Part shown: piece by piece, positions 57,975-64,000 of the stretch
How the letters are laid out: each line of letters begins with the position of its first letter
How positions within the stretch are numbered: position 1 is the first letter of the stretch
NCBI GenBank assembly: GCA_963728295.1
Contig: CAVSKB010000019.1
Location: 372,001-436,000, forward strand
From: DATJKD01 sp963728295
Lineage (GTDB): Bacteria; Pseudomonadota; Gammaproteobacteria; Steroidobacterales; Steroidobacteraceae
DNA length: 64,000 nt
Direction of reading: 5' to 3'
Notes under the pieces: generated by a model
Databases searched by the model: none
Told to the model about the DNA's origin: nothing
What the model saw: only the letters and a program-made list of their open reading frames with translations
Made by a program: the position numbers and the translations under genes

Positions 57975-58465
57975 GTGAGCCTTCTCGCGTACAGCGCCAG
58001 GCGCGGGCACTACCGGCCGGACCGCGTGGGCACAGCCGAGGTGCGGCCGGGTGAGGTGACTCGGAGGCTTCCCCGCATCGAGTATGCCGACGGGTCGGAC
58101 GTCGAGGCCCGGTGATCGTCATTGCCGGAAAACAGCGCGGGCCAGTGGCGTGGCTATCACCTGCGGACGGCGACGAGTTCGGAGGGGCGCTGGCGTTGCA
58201 GCGCGTGGCCAGGGCTCTCCATCCCGGACGATGACCGGCCTCGTCATACTGATCCCCGTCGCCAACCCTCCCGCCTTCCAGGCGATGCTGGGCAACCCTT
58301 CCCCCGACGCCCATGGCCTTGCGGCCTTCCCGGGCAGCTGCGCTTCGCGACCGAGCGCATTCGAGACATACGACCGCCCTGTGGAGAGCATGCTGACTTC
58401 GTCGTCGATTTGCACACGGGCGCCACCCTTCGTTCAACACCCGTTCGTAATGTTGGCGCGATGAC
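57975..58465 (+). pseudogene. Decayed aspartoacylase / succinylglutamate desuccinylase-family gene
   Basis: Pieces of an M14-like (AstE/AspA) deacylase lie in order over three forward frames. GEVTRRLPRIEYADGSDVEA leads to PVIVIAGKQ and GPVAWLSPADGDEFGGALAL then QRVARALHP in frame 2, which stops near 58229. TGLVILIPVANPPAFQAMLG and GLAAFPG follow in frame 1. FATERIRD and ADFVVDLHTGATLRSTPV follow in frame 0. The order matches family landmarks: the GDE box, NPPAF, FPG, TERIA and DLH. The first zinc-ligand His (normally before GDE) is missing, and the NLNR-like segment is degraded. Unlike other frameshifted genes here, residues themselves have decayed, so I call it a true pseudogene. Confidence 0.65.
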
Positions 58466-58698
58466 CGGCTCGCGCTGCGATCGCATTGCGGATGAGAGGC
58501 TTGTGCATCTTCGGCACTCCCTAACTCTGTGCGCGCAGGGCACGCGGATTAACGATGGCTGAAGATTGGCCGGGAAGCAGCAACGCCGCCAGCGGACGTT
58601 CCGCGACAACCGCTTCGCCTGGACCTACAGAAGAATGCACAGGACCCCAAGACATGGAGAAGCGTCTTGCGACAGAGATGAGCTGCTGCTAGTCTTTG
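58466..58698. other. Non-coding stretch upstream of the SDR operon
   Basis: I see no gene in this stretch, which leads to the operon promoter. The last bases adjoin the palindrome described next. Confidence 0.5.
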
Positions 58699-58716
58699 TT
58701 CAAACACTTGTTTCAA
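58699..58716. promoter_or_regulatory. Candidate TetR operator
   Basis: TTCAAACACTTGTTTCAA is an 18-base palindrome with one mismatched pair (inner arms AAACA / TGTTT around CT). It ends 13 bases before the start of the first SDR gene. The operon encodes a TetR regulator as its second gene, and TetR proteins commonly bind palindromes like this to repress their own operon. Confidence 0.5.
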
Positions 58717-58729
58717 TCGAGCGTTTCGT

Positions 58730-59662
58730 ATGCCCACAGCCCTGCGATTCGACGGCCAGGTCGCTCTGGTGACCGGCGGCGCTGCCGGCATCGGCCGCGC
58801 TCATTGCGAGCTGCTGGCCGAACGCGGCGCCAAAGTCGTGGTGAACGGCAATTTCCGGCCGAGCGGCTCCGGACCCGAGCAAGAGGTCGCCGCATTCATC
58901 CGGGAGCGCGGCGGAGAGGCGGTCGCGGTCAATGGCAGCGTGACCGATGAAGACGCAGCACTTCGAATGGTGCAAACGGCCATCGATTCATTCGGACGCA
59001 TCGACATCCTGGTGAACAACGCGGGGACCGGCCAGACGACTCTTACCACGCCGGCGGCGCCAGACGAGCGGCTCGATGGCGCACTCGACGCACATCTCCG
59101 CGGCACGATGCGGGTGACGCGTGCCGCGTGGCCACACCTCGCGGCCACGGGCGCCGGTCGCATTCTCAACACAGGATCCGCGTGTGCCTTCGGAGTCCAG
59201 ACTCCCGAGGGTTACGAGGTCGGTTACTCGGTCGCGAAGTCGGCTCTCTTCGCCGTCACTCGCCAGATGGCGGGCGAAGGCGCTGCGTCCGGCATCAAAG
59301 CGAACCTCTTGCTCCCCTGGGCATTCTCGCCGATGGCTGCCAAGGACCTCGAGCGTTCGGCGCTTGGGAAATACATGAAGGAGAAGCTTGATCCCGCGAA
59401 GGTTGCAGCCGCATGCCTCTATCTCCTGCATCACGACTGCCCGGTCACCGGGCAGTTCATCTCCGCGGCAGGCGGACGGGTTGCCCGAGTGGTGTTCGCG
59501 ACCTCGCGCGGATACTGCAACCCGGACCTCACGCCCGAGGATGTGAGGGACAACTGGTCGGAGATCCACGGCGAAGCCGATGCGGACGGCGCCATCCGCG
59601 GTGCGCTGGAGCTGACCGGACTTCAGGGCGAATTCCGGCTGATTCGCAAGGCCCTCGGCTGA
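58730..59662 (+). CDS. Short-chain dehydrogenase/reductase (MFE-2-like)
   Basis: This 310-residue SDR has the cofactor motif VTGGAAGIGRAHCELLAERG, the NNAG motif in ILVNNAGTGQTT, and the catalytic Ser-Tyr-Lys in NTGSACAFGVQ and YSVAKSALFAVTRQ. A C-terminal extension (TPEDVRDNWSEIHGEADADG) resembles the 3-hydroxyacyl-CoA dehydrogenase part of peroxisomal multifunctional enzyme type 2 and related steroid or fatty-acid SDRs. The likely reaction is oxidation of a hydroxyacyl-CoA in beta-oxidation-like catabolism. It is the first gene of a plus-strand operon with TetR, an APH-like kinase, an acyl-CoA dehydrogenase and two more SDRs. No clear Shine-Dalgarno site is visible. Confidence 0.85.
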   Translation: MPTALRFDGQVALVTGGAAGIGRAHCELLAERGAKVVVNGNFRPSGSGPEQEVAAFIRERGGEAVAVNGSVTDEDAALRMVQTAIDSFGRIDILVNNAGTGQTTLTTPAAPDERLDGALDAHLRGTMRVTRAAWPHLAATGAGRILNTGSACAFGVQTPEGYEVGYSVAKSALFAVTRQMAGEGAASGIKANLLLPWAFSPMAAKDLERSALGKYMKEKLDPAKVAAACLYLLHHDCPVTGQFISAAGGRVARVVFATSRGYCNPDLTPEDVRDNWSEIHGEADADGAIRGALELTGLQGEFRLIRKALG

Positions 59663-59669
59663 TCTCGCC

Positions 59670-60351
59670 ATGGCGCGAGGCCAGGTCGGCGCACGAACCG
59701 CGGTCGATCGCCGCCTCAACATCCGCGGCGACGCGGAGCGAGATCTTTACCGCGGCCGAGCAACTCTTTGCGCGCCACGGGTTCCATGCCGTATCGATCC
59801 GGGACATCACTGCCGAAGCTGGCGTGAACGTTGCGGCGGTCAACTATCACTTCGGGTCCAAGGACGAGCTGCTCCTCCAGATATTCCGCACGCGCGCCGC
59901 AGAGCTCAACCGCGAGCGAGCGCGCATGCTGCACGAAGCTGAGGCGCGCCATGGTGGCACCGCGATGCTGCGTGAGATCCTGGCGGCGCTCTTCACGCCA
60001 CCTATCCGCTGGTATCACGCGAAGGACGGACGCCGCGTGGCGCTGCAGTTCATCCTGCGCGTTCGGACCGAGGGCACGAAAGCGATGCTCGAGCATCTTC
60101 ACAAGGACATCTCTCACCTCGATCGGTTTGCTGCGGCGCTGAAAGCGGCGTTACCTGCCCTGCCCGATGAGCTCGTCTACTGGCGGCTTCACTTCTGCCT
60201 CGGCCTCGTTCACAACAATCGCCCGGCCGAATTTGACCGTCTCCATCGGCTGTCACGCGGCGCTACCCGCGGTGGAGATTCCGAGGCGATGCTCGAGCGG
60301 ATGTTGGACTTTGCGGTGGCGGGATTTGGAACGGGCTCATGCGGGACCTGA
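59670..60351 (+). CDS. TetR-family transcriptional regulator (N-terminal frameshift)
   Basis: This regulator of about 226 residues has the TetR helix-turn-helix in the frame open from about 59735: SEIFTAAEQLFARHGFHAVS, IRDITAEAGVNVAAVNYHFG and SKDELLLQIF. The C-terminal ligand domain (RRVALQFILRVRTEGTKAML, YWRLHFCLGLVHNNRPAEFD) is typical of TetR_C types controlling lipid or acyl-CoA catabolism. No start codon precedes the HTH in its own frame. The ATG at 59670 in another frame gives a plausible basic leader, so one extra base is likely near 59735. It probably represses this operon through the palindrome at 58699-58716. The stop overlaps the next gene. Confidence 0.8.
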
Positions 60352-61424
60352 TCGGCGTCGACCGTCAGGCGCTCTTCTCGGGCACCGAACCACCGCCGGA
60401 GCATCTGCAGCTCGACGCCCGATCACTGGGACATTATCTCGCCGGCCGGCTCGAGGGCCTGGGCACCGAGTTCACCGTCGAGAAGTTCAAGGGCGGCCAA
60501 TCGAACCCCACATACAAGCTTTCGGGTACGCGTACTTACGTGCTGCGCCGCAGGCCGCCCGGACCGCTGCTTCCGTCGGCCCACGCCATCGACCGCGAGT
60601 ATCGCGTCATGACCGCGCTTGCCCGGGTCGGCTTTCCGGTGCCACACCCGTACCTCTACTGCGAGGACGACTCCGTCATCGGCTCGGCCTTCTATGTCGT
60701 GAGCTGCGCCACCGGGCGCGTGTTCTGGAACGCCGAGCTCGCCGATCTGGAATGCACCGATCGTGTGGCGACGTACGACGACATGAACGCGCGGCTCGCC
60801 GAGCTGCACGGGCTCGACGTGACGGCGCTCGGGCTCGCAGACTTCGGGCCGACAGACGGCTATGTCGCGCGCAACCTCGCACGCTGGTCGAAGGTGTACC
60901 GGCAATCGGAACTCGTCCCGATACCGGACATGGACTGGCTGATCGAGTGCCTGAGCGCGATAGTGCCAAAGGACCAACGCACCTGCCTCGTGCATGGCGA
61001 TTACGGCCTTTACAACATCGTCGTTGCTGCGGACCGGCCGCGGATCGAGGCCGTGCTGGACTGGGAAATGGCGACGCTCGGCGATCCCTTCGTCGATCTC
61101 GCGCATCACTTGCGGGCCTGGTGGGAGCCGCCGAACACCGGTGGCGCAGCCACGAGCTTGCGCGAGCACGATCTCGCGGCGCTCGGAATTCCGTCGATGG
61201 ATGCATACATCGAGGCGTACTGCCGCCGGATCGGTGTTGCCGAGGTGCCCAACCGGCGCTTCTATCTCGGTTTCGCGCAGTTCCGCTATGCCGCGATGAT
61301 CCAGGGGATCCTCAAGCGCGCCTCGATCGGCACAGCGACGAGCCGGGCAATGCTGCATCGGCAGGAACGCGTGCTGGAGGTCGCGGCCCTCGCGCGTTCG
61401 ACGCTCGAAGGGCGCGATCCCTGA
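60339..61424 (+). CDS. Aminoglycoside-phosphotransferase-like kinase linked to acyl-CoA dehydrogenase (ACAD10/11-N or LvaA-like)
   Basis: This 361-residue APH/choline-kinase-fold phosphotransferase has an ATP-binding N-lobe (FKGGQSNPTYKLSGTRTYVL, RRRPPG), the catalytic loop LVHGDYGLYNIVVA and the metal motif VLDWEMATLGDPFVDLAHHL. It corresponds to the N-terminal kinase domain of ACAD10/ACAD11 and to LvaA. In those systems the kinase phosphorylates a 4-hydroxyacyl-CoA so that an acyl-CoA dehydrogenase-like partner can eliminate phosphate. Here the dehydrogenase is the next gene, 16 bases downstream. The ATG at 60339 overlaps the TetR stop. The substrate is inferred from the pairing only. Confidence 0.8.
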   Translation: MRDLIGVDRQALFSGTEPPPEHLQLDARSLGHYLAGRLEGLGTEFTVEKFKGGQSNPTYKLSGTRTYVLRRRPPGPLLPSAHAIDREYRVMTALARVGFPVPHPYLYCEDDSVIGSAFYVVSCATGRVFWNAELADLECTDRVATYDDMNARLAELHGLDVTALGLADFGPTDGYVARNLARWSKVYRQSELVPIPDMDWLIECLSAIVPKDQRTCLVHGDYGLYNIVVAADRPRIEAVLDWEMATLGDPFVDLAHHLRAWWEPPNTGGAATSLREHDLAALGIPSMDAYIEAYCRRIGVAEVPNRRFYLGFAQFRYAAMIQGILKRASIGTATSRAMLHRQERVLEVAALARSTLEGRDP

Positions 61425-61440
61425 CGACAGAAGGATCCAT

Positions 61441-62664
61441 ATGTACGCCGTCCCGAGTCAACGAGCCCTCACGCTGCGCGAAGAGCTCAGCGCGTTCATG
61501 GCCGAGGAGGTCTATCCGGTGGAGGCGCCTTACGAGCGCCAGCTGCTAGCGCAGTCGGGACCCGCCTTCGTCGTGCCGCCGCTGCTCGAGGAGCTCAAGA
61601 CGAAAGCACGGGCCCGGGGGCTATGGAACCTGTTCCTGCCCAACTCCAAGCATGGGGCGGGACTCACAAACCTCGAGTACGCGCCGCTCGCGGAGATCAT
61701 GGGTCGCGTGCATTGGGCCGCCGAGATTTTCAATTGTTCGGCCCCCGACACCGGGAACATGGAGGTGCTCGATCGCTACGGCAGCGCCGAGCAGAAGCGC
61801 AAATACCTGCTGCCGCTCCTCGAGGGTCGCATCCGCTCCTCCTACTGCATGACGGAGCCCGGCGTCGCGTCCTCGGATGCGACGAACATCGAGACGCGCA
61901 TCGAGCGCGACGACGACCACTACCTCATCAACGGTCGCAAGTGGTGGATCACGAACGCCTATCACCCGAATAACGGCGTCTATATCGTGATGGGCAAGAC
62001 GGATCCGAATGCGCCCCGTCATCTGCAGCAGTCGCAGATCCTGGTGGATCCCGATACGCCCGGAATCACCCGCGTTCGTCCTCTCCACGTCTTCGGCTAT
62101 GCCGACGCCCCGAAAGGCCATGCGGAGATACTGTTCGAGAACGTGCGGGTGCCGGTGGATAACCTCATCCTCGGCGAGGGGCGCGGTTTCGAGATATCAC
62201 AAGGACGCCTGGGTCCCGGCCGCATTCACCACTGCATGCGCATCATCGGTCACGCCGAGCGTCTGCTGGAACAGATGTGCCGGCGACTCGTCTCGCGCGT
62301 AGCGTTCGGCAAGCCCCTCGCGGACCACTCGCTCTGGCAGGAGCGCATTGCCGACGCACGCACCCAGATCAACATGTGCCGCCTGCTCACGCAGCACGTC
62401 GCCTGGCTGATGGACACGGTCGGTAGCAAGGAGGCGCGCAGCGAGATCTCGCAGATCAAGGTCGCAGCAACCCGAATGGGCCAGGCCGTCGCCAACCTCG
62501 CCATCCAGGCCCATGGTGCAGCCGGACTCTGCGATGACGAAGGCCTCGGCTTCGCGTACGCGCGCATGCGCATGATCAGCTTCGGCGATGGGCCCGACGA
62601 GGTACACAACCGCACCATTGCGCGTGCGGAGCTGCGCAGGTACCGCGCTCGGAAGGAGGTCTGA
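61441..62664 (+). CDS. Acyl-CoA dehydrogenase (ACAD10/11-like)
   Basis: This 407-residue flavoprotein is of the acyl-CoA dehydrogenase family. AAGGA lies 6 bases before the ATG. Motifs are CSAPDTGNMEVLDRYGSAEQ, SSYCMTEPGVASSDATNIET (FAD/substrate loop in the ACAD11 style), GRKWWITNAYHP, LGPGRIHHCMRIIGHAERLL and the C-terminal GAAGLCDDEGLGFAYARMRM. The usual catalytic Glu is hard to place from motif reading. Together with the preceding kinase this looks like a split ACAD10/11 system. The stop is 3 bases before the next SDR, whose AAGGAGG lies inside this gene's end. Confidence 0.87.
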   Translation: MYAVPSQRALTLREELSAFMAEEVYPVEAPYERQLLAQSGPAFVVPPLLEELKTKARARGLWNLFLPNSKHGAGLTNLEYAPLAEIMGRVHWAAEIFNCSAPDTGNMEVLDRYGSAEQKRKYLLPLLEGRIRSSYCMTEPGVASSDATNIETRIERDDDHYLINGRKWWITNAYHPNNGVYIVMGKTDPNAPRHLQQSQILVDPDTPGITRVRPLHVFGYADAPKGHAEILFENVRVPVDNLILGEGRGFEISQGRLGPGRIHHCMRIIGHAERLLEQMCRRLVSRVAFGKPLADHSLWQERIADARTQINMCRLLTQHVAWLMDTVGSKEARSEISQIKVAATRMGQAVANLAIQAHGAAGLCDDEGLGFAYARMRMISFGDGPDEVHNRTIARAELRRYRARKEV

Positions 62665-62667
62665 GCG

Positions 62668-63411
62668 ATGGACGCCCTGTTCGATTTCACCGACAAGGTG
62701 GTGATGATCACTGGCGGTAGCCGCGGGCTTGGCTTCGCCATGGCGAAGGCATTCGCCGAACGCGGCGCCCACCTCGTCATTGCGAGCCGAAAGCTCGAGA
62801 ACTGCGAGCGCGCGGCTGCCGAAATCTGCACGCTCGGACGACGCGCCCTCCCCGTCGCCTGCCATGCCGGCCGCTGGCGCGACCTCGATGAGCTCGTCGA
62901 GCGCAGTTACGGCGAATTCGGACGCATCGACGTGCTCATCAACAACGCCGGCATGTCACCCGTAGCTCCGTCCTCGCTCGAGACCTCGGAGGAACTCATC
63001 GACAAGGTGCTCGGGCTCAACTTCAAGGGACCGTTTCGCCTGAGCGCCCTCGTCGGCAGCCGCATGGCACTCAGCGATGGCGGCAGCATCATCAATGTCA
63101 GCAGCTACGGCTCGCTGCGTCCACAGCCGGAATTCGCCCCTTATTCCGGCGCGAAGGCCGCGCTGAATGCGCTTACCGTCGCGCACGCGATCGAGTTCGC
63201 GCCGAAGGTGCGCGTGAACGCGATCCTGCCCGGTTCGTTTCGCACCGACGTCGCCAAGCACTGGCCGGCGGACAAGGAGTCGAAGACCGACGCCGTCCTG
63301 CGCCGGTTCGGTGAGCCAGAGGAGATGGTCACAACCGCGCTTTATCTCGCGAGCCCCGCTTCGGCATTCACAACCGGCGCGTTGATCCGCGTGGATGGCG
63401 GGCGCCCCTAG
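62668..63411 (+). CDS. Short-chain dehydrogenase/reductase
   Basis: This 247-residue classical SDR has VVMITGGSRGLGFAMAKAFA as cofactor motif and VLINNAGMSPVAPS. Its catalytic residues lie in SIINVSSYGSLRPQPEF and YSGAKAALNALTVA, and it ends ASAFTTGALIRVDGGRP as in FabG-like enzymes. It probably oxidises or reduces a hydroxy/keto intermediate of the pathway encoded by this operon. It has a strong Shine-Dalgarno (AAGGAGG) and a 3-base gap to the upstream acyl-CoA dehydrogenase, so the two are co-translated. Confidence 0.88.
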   Translation: MDALFDFTDKVVMITGGSRGLGFAMAKAFAERGAHLVIASRKLENCERAAAEICTLGRRALPVACHAGRWRDLDELVERSYGEFGRIDVLINNAGMSPVAPSSLETSEELIDKVLGLNFKGPFRLSALVGSRMALSDGGSIINVSSYGSLRPQPEFAPYSGAKAALNALTVAHAIEFAPKVRVNAILPGSFRTDVAKHWPADKESKTDAVLRRFGEPEEMVTTALYLASPASAFTTGALIRVDGGRP

Positions 63412-63461
63412 GCCGCCATCGACGACGCCGATCTGGCTCGGTCGATTTGCGAGGAGCAGCC

Positions 63462-64000
63462 ATGCGACGATTCGAGAACAAGGTCATCGTCATTGCCGGC
63501 GGCGGCACGGGGATCGGCGCCGGAACTGCGCTGCGGGTCGCCAGCGAAGGCGCACATGTCATCATCGGCGACCTTTCCGCCGATCGCGCGGCGTCGGCAG
63601 CGGCACGAATTCGCGAAGCGGGTGGCGATGCGATCGGGTGTGCCTTCGACGTCACCGATGAGCCGACGGTCGCTGCACTCATGCAGACCGCGATCGAGAG
63701 GTTCGGCGGCATCGATGGAATGCAGGTCAACGTCGCGGACCTCGTCGTTCACCGCATCGATACTGATGCGCTCTCGCTCGACCTCGCGGTCTTCGACCGC
63801 GTGATCGCGGTCAGCCTGCGCGGATACCTGCTCTGCACGCGTTACGCCCTGCCCCATCTCCTCGCCCGCGGGGGCGGCGCGATCGTATACACCTCATCGG
63901 CAGCTGCGTTTCTAGGCGAGCCCAAGCGCGTTTCCTACGCGATGGCAAAGGCGGGGATCCACGCCCTGGCTCGCCACGTGGCCACCCGCTGGGGCAAGGA
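63462..64000 (+). CDS. Short-chain dehydrogenase/reductase, 3' end outside window
   Basis: This is the third SDR of the operon. It starts at the ATG at 63462 with GAGGAG upstream and is cut by the right edge after 179 codons. The cofactor motif is VIVIAGGGTGIGAGTALRVA and the catalytic Ser and Tyr-Lys lie in IVYTSSAAAFLGE and SYAMAKAGIHALARHV. The NNAG motif that stabilises the central sheet is replaced by VNVADLV at the expected place, which is unusual for an active classical SDR. The rest fits the family. Confidence 0.85.
   Translation, partial: MRRFENKVIVIAGGGTGIGAGTALRVASEGAHVIIGDLSADRAASAAARIREAGGDAIGCAFDVTDEPTVAALMQTAIERFGGIDGMQVNVADLVVHRIDTDALSLDLAVFDRVIAVSLRGYLLCTRYALPHLLARGGGAIVYTSSAAAFLGEPKRVSYAMAKAGIHALARHVATRWGK

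Noticed and set aside
57666..58115. A 149-residue new protein in the gap before the SDR operon
   Set aside because: Only its last part resembles protein, and that part belongs to the decayed aspartoacylase-family gene continuing in other frames.
1..64000. tRNA, rRNA, insertion sequences, prophage or integrative element borders
   Set aside because: I found no cloverleaf-like sequence, no transposase, integrase or phage protein, and no direct-repeat borders by reading the window. A covariance-model scan would be needed to exclude small RNAs.

Overview
The window is GC-rich, densely coded chromosomal DNA that fits a free-living gammaproteobacterium. The supporting genes are aceK (glyoxylate bypass), a fused rlmKL, a TorF-type porin, large TonB-dependent receptors, SH3-M48 and CHASE2 envelope proteins, and TolB/TPR regulators. 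Steroidobacterales, Nevskiales or Xanthomonadales relatives would fit, but this is inference from gene content. I see no rRNA, tRNA, CRISPR array, insertion sequence or prophage.

Layout. (1) 1-12700, surface and uptake: the 3' end of aceK, a membrane-anchored winged-helix/TolB/TPR regulator, a secreted C-type-lectin-like protein, a delta-60/Calx-beta protein with a GlyGly-CTERM-like tail, and two tandem paralogous TonB-dependent receptors. (2) 13023-17539: a secreted kinase-like protein, a metallophosphatase fused to a related kinase-like domain, and an ATP/ADP-carrier-like membrane protein. (3) 17638-29705, a minus-strand run that reads like one long operon: puuD, puuA, spuC, potF, a 56-residue mini-lipoprotein, potA, potH, potI, polyphosphate glucokinase, methionine-type aminotransferase, omega-amidase and a Cys/Met-metabolism PLP enzyme. 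Facing it on the plus strand are a second PuuA-like glutamine synthetase and puuB. (4) 32652-50161, mostly housekeeping and envelope genes: CHASE2 protein, M48 protease, DUF4870, QueD, CorA-like, Tat amidohydrolase, GNAT, TolB/TPR protein, ParB-like protein, RlmKL, an exonuclease/GIY-YIG fusion, N-carbamoylputrescine amidase and DUF937-OmpA. (5) 50186-53741, a second polyamine block: puuC, a PuuR-like XRE-cupin regulator and a beta-alanine:pyruvate-type aminotransferase. (6) 53853-57525: TorF porin, cupin, HPF, SDF symporter and a small secreted protein. (7) 57975-58465: a decayed aspartoacylase-family gene. (8) 58730 to the end: an operon of SDR, TetR, aminoglycoside-phosphotransferase-like kinase, acyl-CoA dehydrogenase and two further SDRs, running off the window.

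How they work together. Blocks 3 and 5 with aguB encode nearly complete putrescine use: PotFAHI imports it, PuuA/PuuB/PuuC/PuuD take the gamma-glutamyl route to GABA, SpuC is the direct transaminase route, and AguB supplies putrescine from agmatine. A PuuR-like repressor sits in block 5, and similar operator-like sequences lie beside three of these promoters. Block 8 resembles a split ACAD10/11 system (kinase plus acyl-CoA dehydrogenase) for acyl-CoA or hydroxyacyl-CoA catabolism.

Quality warning. Many genes carry single-base frameshifts while the protein stays conserved in whichever frame is open. They are dense at about 22-31 kb and 50-53.5 kb and sparse elsewhere. Most of those I resolved are one-base insertions, which looks like unpolished long-read consensus rather than biology. 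I annotate these genes as intact loci with frameshifts.
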